Numbered from the stretch's first letter, positions 33,631-42,606 are shown. The stretch: 64,000 nt of DNA from Cupriavidus pauculus (GCF_022179805.1 NZ_BPUO01000003.1:186001-250000), one strand, 5' to 3'. Notes: generated by a model not told the origin, from the letters alone. Made by a program: numbers and translations.

Positions 33631-34023
33631 TCAATCCTTGATCGCGGTGTTCTTCTTCCAGTCGCCGCCAGGCTGCTGGCAGTACCAGCCCGTCCAGCGC
33701 TCGGGCTGCCGGCCTTGCTGGCGAAATTCGCTGCGGATCTTGCGGCAGTGCTGGCCTTTCTCATCCTTGGTCTTGAGCGGCGTGAACGCGCCGTCGGTGG
33801 TGCGGCCACGGGCGTCCGGCGCAAGCTGGAACGGCACGCGCGTGCCATCGGCGGACTCGGACAGCGTCTTGCCGAATGTGGTGCGCAGCTCCGCCACCTG
33901 GTCCTTGTTCAGCGTGCCGACGATCGTGTTGTTCAGGAAATTGTCGAAGTAGGCGTGCGCCGGGCCGGTCAGGCCAAACAGCGCGGCCGCGCACAGGCCG
34001 CGCCATCCCGCAAGGTGTTTCAT
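33631..34023 (-). CDS. small secreted protein, surface-antigen-like C-terminus
   Basis: 130-residue protein with a signal peptide ending GPAHA-YF. The C-terminal part (HCRKIRSEFRQQGRQPERWTGWYCQQPGGDWKK) has the C-x-R then WYCxQPxGxW pattern seen in RT0821/17-kDa-antigen-type surface proteins. The two cysteines may form a disulfide in the periplasm. ATG 34023 follows GGAGGC. It is the last gene of the RND operon, 31 bp after the preceding gene. Family assignment is tentative. Confidence 0.7.
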   Translation of the reverse strand: MKHLAGWRGLCAAALFGLTGPAHAYFDNFLNNTIVGTLNKDQVAELRTTFGKTLSESADGTRVPFQLAPDARGRTTDGAFTPLKTKDEKGQHCRKIRSEFRQQGRQPERWTGWYCQQPGGDWKKNTAIKD

Positions 34024-34054
34024 CGTTGCCTCCATGCCGTGCGCCTCGACGCAA

Positions 34055-34648
34055 CTATTTCGCCGCGCCGGGCGTGACCGATATCGCCACGGCCTCGGTG
34101 TACACGGCCTGCACGCGGTCACCCTTCTTGACGTCCTTCATCTGGTCCGGGTCATCCACGCGCAGGTCCACCGTGCGCCCTTTCGGTCCCTTTACCGTCA
34201 CGATCTGCTTTTCCTTGTCGACGGCCACCACCTGGGCCACCACGGTCACCTCGCGCCCCACGCGGCCGCCGGGCTTGGCGCCGGGGTCGGCGCGCTCGCT
34301 GATCTCGCGCTCCTGCATCGATGGCGCGCCGCCGCCCTTCTTCAGGCTCACGGTCAATGCCTCGTTGTACTCGACGGTGACCTTGTCGCCCACGCGAAGC
34401 TGGTCGAAGTTGCGCGCCTCATCGCCCACCGTCATCTCCGTCACCTTGCCGGTACGCGTCTTGAGCGTGACCTTGCGCGACGCCTTGTCGATGGCCGTGA
34501 TGGTGGCCGTTGCCGTGGCCGTGCCAGTTGCCGTGGTCTGGCCAACGCCGCGCGTCACGTCCATCTTCATGTCCGGCTGGGACTGGGCGTATGACGCCGC
34601 CGGCAGGCAGAGCAACGCTGCCGCCACGATTGCCGCTTGCTTGAACAT
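34055..34648 (-). CDS. periplasmic protein with duplicated small beta domain
   Basis: 197 residues; a signal peptide ends ASYAQ. Two similar beta-rich segments follow: ATITAIDKASRKVTLKTRTGKVTEMTVGDEARNFDQLRVGDKVTVEYNEAL and AQVVAVDKEKQIVTVKGPKGRTVDLRVDDPDQMKDVKKGDRVQAVYTEAV. So the protein looks like an internal duplication of a CusF-like OB fold, but the Met/Trp metal ligands of CusF are not evident. No function is known to me. It lies in the RND operon between the glycine-zipper gene and the surface-antigen-like gene. Confidence 0.75.
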   Translation of the reverse strand: MFKQAAIVAAALLCLPAASYAQSQPDMKMDVTRGVGQTTATGTATATATITAIDKASRKVTLKTRTGKVTEMTVGDEARNFDQLRVGDKVTVEYNEALTVSLKKGGGAPSMQEREISERADPGAKPGGRVGREVTVVAQVVAVDKEKQIVTVKGPKGRTVDLRVDDPDQMKDVKKGDRVQAVYTEAVAISVTPGAAK

Positions 34649-34670
34649 AGGGCCTCCCTGTGGTTATCCG

Positions 34671-35159
34671 TTACTGGATGGTGTAGCCGCGCCCCTGCAT
34701 GCAGGCCGAGTACGCGCGGTAATAGGTATCCATGGCGCCCGCCTTCTGCGACTGCGCATTGGCCTGGGCGTTGCGCTGGTTCTGCCGCGCGCGGTGTCCG
34801 CCCGCCATCGTGCCCACCGCCGCACCGGCCGCGGCACCCGTGCCCGCATCGCCGGCAATGCCGCCAATCACCGCGCCGCCCAGTGCGCCCCGCGCGGCGC
34901 CGCCCACGCGCTCGCCACCGCCTACGGCCGGACCGCTTGGCGCCGGCGCGGGTGCAGCCGCCACGGCGGCGGGGTCGATGCCGGTGTTGGTCTTGGCCCA
35001 CGAATAGCACTGGCCATCGTCCTTTTGCTGCTGGGCCTGGCTCTGTCCCTTGGCGGGGTAGACAATCGGTTTCGACTGCGCGAGCACGCCCAGGCTTGCG
35101 CTCAGGGTGGCGATGGCGGCGGCGCCCACCAGCGCTGCCGGGATCCTCGATCTGGACAT
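34671..35159 (-). CDS. glycine-zipper (YMGG-type) envelope protein
   Basis: 162-residue exported protein. After a signal peptide (ASLGVLAQ) there is a Cys in DGQCYSWA, a Pro/Ala linker, a glycine zipper (GAARGALGGAVIGGIAGDAGTGAAAGAAVGTMAGG, about 85-120) that would insert in a membrane, and a C-terminal AYSACMQGRGY motif typical of this family. It starts 3 bp after the RND pump stop. A structural or stress role in the envelope is likely, but nothing is known specifically. Confidence 0.82.
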   Translation of the reverse strand: MSRSRIPAALVGAAAIATLSASLGVLAQSKPIVYPAKGQSQAQQQKDDGQCYSWAKTNTGIDPAAVAAAPAPAPSGPAVGGGERVGGAARGALGGAVIGGIAGDAGTGAAAGAAVGTMAGGHRARQNQRNAQANAQSQKAGAMDTYYRAYSACMQGRGYTIQ

Positions 35160-35162
35160 GGT

Positions 35163-38100
35163 CTACTCCTTGGCTGGACTGGCCGGTGCGCCCGGGTCGG
35201 GCCCGGGGCCGGCGTCCCTGGCGGCCTGTTTCGCGAGCTTCTTTTTGCTCTCTCGCTCCAGGCCCCAGAAGAACATCGGAATGAAGAAGATGGCGATCAC
35301 CGTGGCTCCGAGCATGCCGCCGATCACGCCAGTGCCCAGCGACTGCCGGCTGGCGGCTGACGCGCCGCTGGCGATGGCCAGAGGGATGCAACCCAGGATA
35401 AATGCCAGCGACGTCATGATAATGGGCCGCAGCCGCAGCTTGGACGCCTTGACCGCCGCGTCATACGCGCTCAGGCCCTCCTTGACGCGCATCTCCACGG
35501 CGAACTCGAAGATCAGGATGGCATTCTTGGCCGCCAGCGCAATCAGCACGGTCAGGCCGATCTGGAAGTACACATCGTTTTCCATGCCTCGCACCAATAT
35601 CCCGACCAGCGCGCCGAACAGCGCGAACGGCACGGCCAGCAGCACGCCAATTGGCAACGACCACTTCTCGTACTGCGCCGCCAGGATCAGAAACACCATC
35701 AGCAGCGCGAACGCGAACACCATGGCCGCCGTCGAGCCCGCCTTCTTTTCCTCATACGCCTGGCCGCTCCACGCATAGCTGTAGCCCTGCCCCAGCAGCT
35801 CGGCGGCCACTTCCTCCATGGCCTGCAGCGCCTGCCCCGAGCTGTAGCCCGGCGCCGCATCGCCGGTGATCTTCGCCGCCGGGAAATTGTTGAAGCGCGT
35901 GACCAGGTCGGCGCCCGCCACCCAGCGGGCGGTGGTCACCGCCTTGATCGGCACCATCTCGTTGCGCGCATTGCGCACGTAGACCTTGTCGATGTCCTCG
36001 GGCCGCGACCGGTACTCGGGTTCGGCCTGCAAGATCACCTGGAACAGCCGGCTGTTCTTCGGGAACTGGCTCACGTACAGCGACCCGAACATGGTCTGCA
36101 GCGCGGCGTACACCTGTTCCACCGGCACGCCTTGCGTCTCCGCGCGCTCGCGGTCCAGGTCCACTAGCAGCTGCCGCGAACGCGTGTTGATGGTGGAACT
36201 CACGCCGCGCAGCTCCGGACGCTGCCGCGCCTTGGCGATGAACGCGCGCGTGTGCTCTTCCAGCTGCTGATAGGTGCCGTCACCGGTGCTCTGCAGCCAG
36301 AACTCGAAGCCGCCCGTGGTGCCCAGCCCCGGGATGGACGGCGGGTTCACCGGGATCACCAGCCCCTCGCGATAGGTGGAGAACTCGCGGTTGGCCTGGG
36401 CAATCAGGTCGGCGGCGCTCTCGCCCTTGCCGCGTTCGTGAAAGCCCTTCAGCGTGATGAACAGCGTGCCGGCGTTGGCCTTGTTCTGCGAGTCGATCAG
36501 GCTGAAGCCGTCGGGCACGGCCACCGACTTGACCGCCGGCTGCTTCTCGAACCATTCGGCCGCGCGCTTCGACAACGCGCCCGTGCGGTCCAGGCTCGCC
36601 GCATCGGGCAGGATCACGGCACCCAGCAAGTAGCCCTGGTCCTCCACGGGCAGGAACGACGACGGAATGCGCACGAACATCAGCACGCTGGCCACGATCA
36701 GCGCGGCCACGATGGCAATCGAGATCACGGTGCGGCGGATCACGGTCTGCACGGCCGCGCCATAGCCTTCCACCAGACGGTCGAAGCTGCGGTTGAACCA
36801 GCGGAAGAAGCGGTTCTTCTCGTGGCTGCCGGGCTTGAGCAGGATGGCCGCCAGCGCGGGCGACAGCGTCAGGGCCACCACGCCGGACAGCAGCACCGAC
36901 ACGGCCAGCGTGATGGCAAACTGCTTGTAGAGTTGACCCGTGATGCCGGACAGGAACGCCACCGGAATGAACACTGCCAGCAGCACCAGCACGATGGCGA
37001 TCACCGGCCCGCCCACTTCATCCATGGCGGCCTTGGCGGCCTCCTTGGGCGGCATGTGGAATTCCATCATGTTGCGCTCGACGTTCTCGATCACCACGAT
37101 GGCATCGTCCACCACGATGCCGATGGCCAGCACCATGCCAAACAGCGTGAGCATGTTCACCGAGAAGCCAAAAGCCGCCATGGCCGTGAACGTGCCTATG
37201 ATCGACACCGGCACGGCCAGGATCGGCACCAGCGTGGCGCGAAAACTCTGCAGGAACAGATAGACCACCAGGATCACCAGGATCACGGCATCGCGCAGCG
37301 TGTGCACCACCTCGTTGATCGATTCCTGCACGAACTCGGTGGTATCGAGCGCGATCTCGTATTCCAGCCCCGGCGGAAACGTCTTCTTGGCCTCTTCCAG
37401 CGTCTTGCGGACCTGGCCCGCCACGGCCAGCGCATTGGCGCCCGGCTGCTGGTACACCGCCAGCAGCGTCGCCGTCTTGCCCTTGTAACGGCTGCGCAGC
37501 GAGTAATCCTTGGAACCCAGCTCGGCGCGGCCGATGTCCTTGAGCCGCACCAGCGCAGCGTCACCCGACGCCGCACGCAGGATGATGTTCTCGAACTCGG
37601 CCGGCTCGGTCATGCGGCCCTTGGTGGCCACCGGAAACGTCTGCTTGACGGGCCCCGAGGTGGGCGACTGCCCGATGCGGCCTGCCGAGAACTGCTCGTT
37701 CTGGTTGGACACCGCGGCCTTGACGTCCTCGGCCGTGATGCCGAGCTGTGCCATGCGGTCGGGTTTCAGCCAGATGCGCATGGCGTAGTCCGGCGTGCCG
37801 AAGATGGCCGACTGGTTGGCACCCGGAATGCGCTTGAGCGAATCGAGCACGTAGATGCTCGTGTAGTTGTCGACAAAGGTCTGCGCATAGCTGTTATCAG
37901 GCGAATAAACCGCAATCACCATCATGAACGCCTGCGAGCGCTTTTCGACGGTCACGCCCTGCCGGGTCACGGCGTCGGGCAGCGTGGGCAGCGCCAGGTT
38001 CACGCGGTTCTGTACATCCACCTGGGCCAGCGACGGATCGGTGCCGATCTCGAAGTACGTGGTCAGCGTCATGTTGCCAGTGGACGAACTCGACGACGAC

Positions 38101-38339
38101 ATGTAGAGCATGTTGTCCGCACCGTTGACCTGCTGCTCGATCGGCGCGGCCACGTTCTGCGCCACGACTTCGGAACTGGCGCCCGGATAGGTCGTCGACA
38201 CCGTGATGCTGGGCGGCGTGATGTCGGGAAACTGGGAAATCGGCAGGTTGAACAGCGCCACCAGCCCGCCCACCACGATGATGATAGACAGCACCGATGC
38301 AAAGATCGGCCGGTCGATAAAGAAATGCGACAGCTTCAT
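35163..38339 (-). CDS. RND multidrug efflux pump, HAE1 type (AcrB/MexB-like)
   Basis: 1058-residue inner-membrane proton-driven pump of normal HAE1 length. MKLSHFFIDRPIFASVLSIIIVVGG is the canonical start. Helix 4 has VDDAIVVIENVERNM with the essential Asp pair for proton relay, and the two large periplasmic loops and the repeat in the second half are intact (GVLLAVPFALFGALV, ILIFEFAVEMR). Its start overlaps the adaptor stop in an ATGA. No outer-membrane factor is encoded in this operon; NodT at 29897 could serve. Substrates are likely lipophilic drugs, solvents or dyes. Confidence 0.96.
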   Translation of the reverse strand: MKLSHFFIDRPIFASVLSIIIVVGGLVALFNLPISQFPDITPPSITVSTTYPGASSEVVAQNVAAPIEQQVNGADNMLYMSSSSSSTGNMTLTTYFEIGTDPSLAQVDVQNRVNLALPTLPDAVTRQGVTVEKRSQAFMMVIAVYSPDNSYAQTFVDNYTSIYVLDSLKRIPGANQSAIFGTPDYAMRIWLKPDRMAQLGITAEDVKAAVSNQNEQFSAGRIGQSPTSGPVKQTFPVATKGRMTEPAEFENIILRAASGDAALVRLKDIGRAELGSKDYSLRSRYKGKTATLLAVYQQPGANALAVAGQVRKTLEEAKKTFPPGLEYEIALDTTEFVQESINEVVHTLRDAVILVILVVYLFLQSFRATLVPILAVPVSIIGTFTAMAAFGFSVNMLTLFGMVLAIGIVVDDAIVVIENVERNMMEFHMPPKEAAKAAMDEVGGPVIAIVLVLLAVFIPVAFLSGITGQLYKQFAITLAVSVLLSGVVALTLSPALAAILLKPGSHEKNRFFRWFNRSFDRLVEGYGAAVQTVIRRTVISIAIVAALIVASVLMFVRIPSSFLPVEDQGYLLGAVILPDAASLDRTGALSKRAAEWFEKQPAVKSVAVPDGFSLIDSQNKANAGTLFITLKGFHERGKGESAADLIAQANREFSTYREGLVIPVNPPSIPGLGTTGGFEFWLQSTGDGTYQQLEEHTRAFIAKARQRPELRGVSSTINTRSRQLLVDLDRERAETQGVPVEQVYAALQTMFGSLYVSQFPKNSRLFQVILQAEPEYRSRPEDIDKVYVRNARNEMVPIKAVTTARWVAGADLVTRFNNFPAAKITGDAAPGYSSGQALQAMEEVAAELLGQGYSYAWSGQAYEEKKAGSTAAMVFAFALLMVFLILAAQYEKWSLPIGVLLAVPFALFGALVGILVRGMENDVYFQIGLTVLIALAAKNAILIFEFAVEMRVKEGLSAYDAAVKASKLRLRPIIMTSLAFILGCIPLAIASGASAASRQSLGTGVIGGMLGATVIAIFFIPMFFWGLERESKKKLAKQAARDAGPGPDPGAPASPAKE

Positions 38340-39592
38340 GAGGCCGCCCCCTTGCCAGCGGGGGGTGCTCCCGGCGAGGCAGGTGCGGAGGGCGCGGCCG
38401 GTGCACCGGGCTGCGCGGGCGGTGGGCCGTCAGTTGCCTGCTGCGGTGGCCCGGGTACGGGCTTGACCGGTGCACCCGGCGCCAGGCGCACCGCGCCGTC
38501 GACGATCACGGTATCGCCCTCGCGCAGGCCCGAGCGGATCACCCAGTTGCCGCGCGACCATTCGCCCACATCCACCACACGCGATTCGGCCTTGTTGTCC
38601 TTGCCCACCAGCCACACCGACTGGCCGCGCTGGCCCTGCACCACAGCTTCCTGCGGCACCGTGATGGCGCCCGTACGTACCGCGCCAATCAGGCGCACGC
38701 GCACGAACTGGCCCGGCCGCAACGCGCCCCTGGTGTTGGGCATTTCCGCGCGGATCAGGTAGGTGCCGGTTTCCGAATTGAACGATGCATCGGCGAATGC
38801 GATGTGCCCGCGCTGCGGATAGGTGGTGCCATCGGCCAGCACGATCTCCACTTCCATGGCGCCGCGCTCGGGCACCTTAAGCGTGCCCGCCGCGGTCTGA
38901 GACTGATACTGTAGTACCTCGTTCTCGGACAGGCTGAAGTTGATCCAGATCGGATCGAGCTTGGCCACATACGTAAGCAGGCTGTTCGACGAATCGATGT
39001 ACGACCCGACCTGCTTCTTAGCGTAGCTGGACAACCCGTCAACCGGCGATGAGATAGTGGTGTAGCCGAGGTTCAGTTTCGCGTTGGTGACGTTGGCCTT
39101 GGCCGCCTCCACGGCGGCGGCGGCGGCCTGTTCCTGCCCAGTGGCGTCGTCCAGGTCCTTCTGGCTCAGAGCGTTCCTGGCGGCCAGCGGCCGCACTCGT
39201 GCCAGATTGGCGCGCGCAGTAGTCAGGCGTGCCTGCTGCTGTGCCAGTTCGGCCTGCGCGGCCTCCAGCGCGGCCTGGAACGGCTTCTGGTCCATGCGGA
39301 ACATGACCTGCCCGGTCTTGACCAGCGTGCCCTCGGTATAGAGCCGCTGTTCCAGGAAGCCGTTCACGCGCGCCCGGATCTCCACCTGCTGCGAACTCTG
39401 GGTTTCGCCAACGTACTCGTAGGTCAGCGGCACCTCGTGCAGCGCCACCTTGACGACGCCCACTTCGGTCACCGGCGGCGCGGCGGGCCCCTTGGCTTCC
39501 TGCTTCTTGCAACCGGAGACAGCCAATGCCACTGCCAGGGCAAGCGCTAGCCAGGCCCACCGTCCGCGCATGGATTCCAGACCGCTTGCCAT
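38336..39592 (-). CDS. RND periplasmic adaptor, AcrA/MexA type lipoprotein
   Basis: 418-residue membrane-fusion protein with lipobox LAVSGC. The lipoyl halves are VNGFLEQRLYTEGTLVKTGQVMFRMD and ISSPVDGLSSYAKKQVGSYID, flanking a coiled-coil hairpin rich in Ala/Gln. A beta-barrel and a membrane-proximal domain (PQEAVVQGQRGQSVWLVGKDNKAESRVVDVGE) follow, and an unusually long Pro/Ala/Gly tail of about 40 residues ends the protein. ATG 39592 has GGGAGATA upstream. It pairs with the RND pump in the same operon behind a small RRM-like gene. Confidence 0.95.
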   Translation of the reverse strand: MASGLESMRGRWAWLALALAVALAVSGCKKQEAKGPAAPPVTEVGVVKVALHEVPLTYEYVGETQSSQQVEIRARVNGFLEQRLYTEGTLVKTGQVMFRMDQKPFQAALEAAQAELAQQQARLTTARANLARVRPLAARNALSQKDLDDATGQEQAAAAAVEAAKANVTNAKLNLGYTTISSPVDGLSSYAKKQVGSYIDSSNSLLTYVAKLDPIWINFSLSENEVLQYQSQTAAGTLKVPERGAMEVEIVLADGTTYPQRGHIAFADASFNSETGTYLIRAEMPNTRGALRPGQFVRVRLIGAVRTGAITVPQEAVVQGQRGQSVWLVGKDNKAESRVVDVGEWSRGNWVIRSGLREGDTVIVDGAVRLAPGAPVKPVPGPPQQATDGPPPAQPGAPAAPSAPASPGAPPAGKGAAS

Positions 39593-39622
39593 TGTCGTAT
39601 CTCCCGCGCGCGTCAGCCGCCG

Positions 39623-39877
39623 CTACCTGAAGCGTTCGCGCAGCACCAGCGCGTTGATCTTGTGGCCGTTCCAGAACACGTCGTGGATGCGCGGCACCAG
39701 CGGCTGCAGCGTGGCCTGGTCGACCGTCTGGAACGTCAGCGTCACCGATGGCCGGGTGCCGTCGCCTTCCTGCCGCTCATACGCGTCGTACGGCGGAAAG
39801 CCATAGCGCTGCAGAAAGTCCTTCACCTGCTCCTCGGTCGTGTCGGGATGGAGGTTGGAAAGCATCAGTATCGACAT
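39623..39877 (-). CDS. small RRM-like protein
   Basis: 84 residues: MSILMLSNLHPDTTEEQVKDFLQRYGFPPYDAYERQEGDGTRPSVTLTF resembles one RNA-recognition motif, with an RNP2-like strand (ILMLSNL) and an RNP1-like strand (SVTLTFQ), then HKINALVLRERF. The aromatic RNP residues are weak, so RNA binding is not assured. ATG 39877 follows GGGGGACC. It is the first gene of the six-gene RND operon, and a TTGGACC-type site is about 100 bp upstream. Confidence 0.7.
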   Translation of the reverse strand: MSILMLSNLHPDTTEEQVKDFLQRYGFPPYDAYERQEGDGTRPSVTLTFQTVDQATLQPLVPRIHDVFWNGHKINALVLRERFR

Positions 39878-39973
39878 TTGCCGGTCCCCCTTGTTCAGCT
39901 TCCGGACCATTCAGGCGGCTCATGCGCCGCGGCCCGTCCTGCTAAGAGTGTGCCCGCTGCCGCCTGCTTGGCA

Positions 39974-39990
39974 ATTGGACCAAGGACCAA
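39974..39990 (-). promoter_or_regulatory. TGGNCCTTGGTCCAAT motif (site 3)
   Basis: Reads TTGGTCCTTGGTCCAAT on the - strand, in the direction of the RND operon, about 105 bp before its first ATG (39877). It is the best match to the consensus. Confidence 0.65.
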
Positions 39991-40000
39991 AGGCATGAGG

Positions 40001-40372
40001 CTATGGCATCACGCTGCGCACCAAGGCCAGCAGCTGACTGCCGTCGAACGGCTTGCGCAGGTAGCCCAGCGCGCCCGATGACAATGCCGCGTCGCGCGCC
40101 TCGGGTACGTCATGCGCGGTGATGAAGATCAGGGGCAGCGCCAAGCCGGACAGGTGTGCCTGCACCTCCAGGCCGTCCATTCCCGGCATGCAGACGTCCA
40201 GGATCACGCAGCCGGGGCGATACGCGGGCTGGTCCTGTATCCGCGCCACAAAGTCGGCGCCGCTGGTAAAGGTATCGACCGTGATGCCGGCGGCACGCAG
40301 CAGTCTCGTCGTGGATCGCGCCACCGAGGCATCATCGTCGACCACCACCACGAATTTTCCGGTAGCACCCAT
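40001..40372 (-). CDS. receiver-only response regulator (FixJ-like receiver)
   Basis: 123-residue receiver domain: acidic pocket VVDDDASVARS, phosphoacceptor Asp59 in VILDVCMPGMDG, Thr in FITAHD, Lys107 in LRKPFDG. The sequence is of the FixJ/TtrR receiver class (DVCMPGMDGLEVQ) but lacks the LuxR output domain. It may tune the two-component system encoded just upstream by competing for phosphate or by binding the kinase. It is separated from fixJ-like 40499 by 126 bp that contain a motif copy at 40443, so it seems to have its own promoter. Confidence 0.92.
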   Translation of the reverse strand: MGATGKFVVVVDDDASVARSTTRLLRAAGITVDTFTSGADFVARIQDQPAYRPGCVILDVCMPGMDGLEVQAHLSGLALPLIFITAHDVPEARDAALSSGALGYLRKPFDGSQLLALVRSVMP

Positions 40373-40442
40373 TTGCAGGAACGCGCAGCCAAATCGTAAG
40401 CAGGTATGTGCTTAGGCTACGAGACGCACGGGGCCGGCGATA

Positions 40443-40458
40443 TTGGCCCATGGTCCAT
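40443..40458. promoter_or_regulatory. TGGNCCTTGGTCCAAT motif (site 4)
   Basis: TTGGCCCATGGTCCAT lies about 78 bp before the receiver-only gene. The inner part is near-palindromic. It is the weakest of the six copies. Confidence 0.5.
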
Positions 40459-40498
40459 CCGGACGCCGGGGTGCGACGGCGCCGATGCGCGCGGCGGC

Positions 40499-41122
40499 TC
40501 AGGCGGCCGGGTCCGCCACCATACCCATGCGGTCCGCGATGCGGACCAGCGCCGGCAGGGAGTCCACTTCCAGCTTCTGCATCACGTGGGCGCGATGTAC
40601 CTTGATGGTCTTTTCCACGGTGCCCAGCCGGTTGGCCACCTGCTTGTTGCGGCAGCCCGTGACGATCCAGCCCAGCACCTCGCGCTCGCGCGGTGTCAGC
40701 CGGTCTACCTTCTTCTGCAGGTCGCGCAGCTCGCGCGCCTCCGCATGCTGGCGCTGCGCGCTTTCGCATGCCTTGTCCACCGCGCCCAGCAGTTGCACAT
40801 CGGACACCGGCTTTTGCAGGAAGTCGCTCGCGCCCGCCTGCATCGTCTGCACTGCGCTGGCGACGTCGGCATGGCCGGTCAGGATGATGACTGGAATTCG
40901 GCTGCACAGCGCCTGCTGCAGGTCGATGCCGCTCAGGTCCGGCAACTGCAGGTCCAGCAGCATGCAGCATGGCGCGCTGTCGAGGTCGGCATGTTCCAGG
41001 AACTCGCCAGCGGAAGGAAAGCCCGTGGACGCGTAGCCGTGCGCACCCAGCACGCGGCCCAGCGCGCGGCGCACGCTGTCGTCGTCGTCGACGATATATA
41101 CGATGGACCTGGTCGCAGGCAT
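40499..41122 (-). CDS. FixJ/NarL-type response regulator
   Basis: 207 residues: receiver with Asp57 in MLLDLQLPDLSG, Thr in ILTGHADVASAV and Lys in LQKPVSD, then a Q-linker and a LuxR helix-turn-helix (LTPREREVLGWIVTGCRNKQVANRLGTVEKTIKVHRAHVMQKL). This is the FixJ/StyR/TodT/TtrR layout. ATG 41122 follows CGGAGG and lies 2 bp after the kinase stop, so the kinase is its partner. It is the only DNA-binding regulator amid the units carrying the TTGGACC-type motif, hence the prime candidate for binding it. Confidence 0.94.
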   Translation of the reverse strand: MPATRSIVYIVDDDDSVRRALGRVLGAHGYASTGFPSAGEFLEHADLDSAPCCMLLDLQLPDLSGIDLQQALCSRIPVIILTGHADVASAVQTMQAGASDFLQKPVSDVQLLGAVDKACESAQRQHAEARELRDLQKKVDRLTPREREVLGWIVTGCRNKQVANRLGTVEKTIKVHRAHVMQKLEVDSLPALVRIADRMGMVADPAA

Positions 41123-41124
41123 GG

Positions 41125-42021
41125 CTACCTCCGGGAGGATGCGGTGCGAAGCCGGGCCGCCAGCGCGACCGGCGCGGGGTGGTGCGCGCTGGCCGTGGCC
41201 GTGTCTTCGATGCGCAGCAGGCATTCGAACGTCATGCCTTGGTCGCTGTTGTGAATGGCGCGCAGGCGTCCGCCATTGCGTTCCATGAGCGCGCGGCTGA
41301 ACGACAGACCCAGGCCCATGCCTTTCGGCTTTGACGAATAGAACGGCCGGAAGATCTTGTCGACATCGGCCTCCGCCACGCCGCAGCCGTTGTCGCGCAC
41401 GCACAGCCGCAGCATGCCGTCGCGCGCGAACACCGATACCAGCACGTCGCGCGGATGATCCGGCGGCAGGCTCTCCATGGCGTCCAGCGCATTGACCAGC
41501 AGGTTGAGCAGCACGAGCTGGATTTCCATCGGGTCGCCCATGGCACGTGGCAGGCTGCGATCCGCGGCGCCTTGCACGGTCACGCCTCGCGCGCGCGCCT
41601 CATTGTGCACCAGTTCCAGCGCCCGCGCGATGACGTCGCCCATGTGGAATGGCACTAGGCGTGGTGCCTCGCCACGGATCAGCGCCCGCACGCCCCTGAC
41701 GATGTCGCTCGCGCGCGAGGCATCGCTGACGATGTCATCGAGGATTTCGCGGATCTCCTCCTGCGCCGATGCCCCCGACATCAGGTATTCGCGCGCCGCC
41801 TGTGCATTGCTGGTAATGGCGGTAAGCGGCTGGTTCAGTTCGTGCGCCAGCGATCCGGCCAGTTCGACCATGCCAGGGCGGCTGGCGATATCGGATAGCG
41901 GACTGCCGTCCACGACGCGCAGCGCGTCGCTGTGGCGCGCACGCAACGCGCGCCGCACGGGCAGCGCACCCAGCGCCAGGGCGACGGACGCGCCCACGAG
42001 CAACAACGGGACCCATCTCAT
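41125..42021 (-). CDS. short membrane-anchored sensor histidine kinase
   Basis: 298 residues: one N-terminal helix (VPLLLVGASVALALGALPV), a short linker, then HisKA with LAGSLAHELNQPLTAITSNAQAA (His60) and HATPase (NLLVNALDAM, DNGCGVAE, GMGLGLSFSRALME). No periplasmic loop, PAS or GAF domain is present, so the signal must come through the membrane, the anchor or another protein. The NQPLTAI box is the FixL/DctB-like class that pairs with FixJ-type regulators, and the regulator gene follows by 2 bp. Confidence 0.92.
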   Translation of the reverse strand: MRWVPLLLVGASVALALGALPVRRALRARHSDALRVVDGSPLSDIASRPGMVELAGSLAHELNQPLTAITSNAQAAREYLMSGASAQEEIREILDDIVSDASRASDIVRGVRALIRGEAPRLVPFHMGDVIARALELVHNEARARGVTVQGAADRSLPRAMGDPMEIQLVLLNLLVNALDAMESLPPDHPRDVLVSVFARDGMLRLCVRDNGCGVAEADVDKIFRPFYSSKPKGMGLGLSFSRALMERNGGRLRAIHNSDQGMTFECLLRIEDTATASAHHPAPVALAARLRTASSRR

Positions 42022-42039
42022 GGTGGCAAGTGCAAGCGG

Positions 42040-42606
42040 TCAGATATCGAGCTTGCTGACTTTCGTACCTTCCAGCGACAGGTTGGCCATCAGACCCGCG
42101 TTGGTCAGCACGAAGCCGATGATCGGCGCGCGCGCCGTGTTGGTGTCGACCTGGCCGTTGGCACCGATTGTGGCCAGCGCCACCGATCCGTCCACGCCGG
42201 CCGTCCAGCCCTTGCTGGCCTGGAATTTCTGCAGCGCGGCGTCGGTCATGAACATCATGATCAGCGCCTTGGACTGCGCGCCTGCCAGCAGGCCGAACGA
42301 CGCCGACGTGGTGCGGTAGTAGCCCACCGAGGCATTGTTCACGCGCAGCGCGCCCTCGCCGTACTCGGCGCCCACGATAAAGCCGCCCGCGAGGATCTTG
42401 GGAAACACCAAAATGCCTTTGGCCTGCTGCGCCAGGCCTCGCGCGGAGCTGGCCGAGGCAAACAGCTTGGTCATGGTGCCGTCCACGCCGGCATCGATTT
42501 CGCGGCGTTTGGCCGCCGCGTCGCTGCCCGACATGTTGGTGGTGCATCCAAACAATGCTGGCGCCAGTGCCAATGAAGGCAGGCTCACGAACAGCCGTCG
42601 ATTCAT
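42040..42606 (-). CDS. YSC84/SYLF-domain lipoprotein
   Basis: 188 residues with a lipobox (ALFGCTT), then the SYLF (DUF500/YSC84) lipid-binding fold: AKGILVFPKILAGGFIVGAEYGEGALRV, SVGYYRTTSASFGLLAGAQSKALIMMFMT and the last strands GSVALATIGAN...ARAPIIGFVLTNAGLMANLSLEGTKVSKLD. Bacterial members are envelope proteins thought to bind phospholipid. ATG 42606 follows GGGAGATC. It precedes the kinase gene by 18 bp, so it may be cotranscribed with the two-component system. Confidence 0.92.
   Translation of the reverse strand: MNRRLFVSLPSLALAPALFGCTTNMSGSDAAAKRREIDAGVDGTMTKLFASASSARGLAQQAKGILVFPKILAGGFIVGAEYGEGALRVNNASVGYYRTTSASFGLLAGAQSKALIMMFMTDAALQKFQASKGWTAGVDGSVALATIGANGQVDTNTARAPIIGFVLTNAGLMANLSLEGTKVSKLDI

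Noticed and set aside
36252..38762. 836-residue open frame antisense to the RND pump
   Set aside because: The RND frame shows all family motifs; this one is Arg/His/Gln-rich noise.
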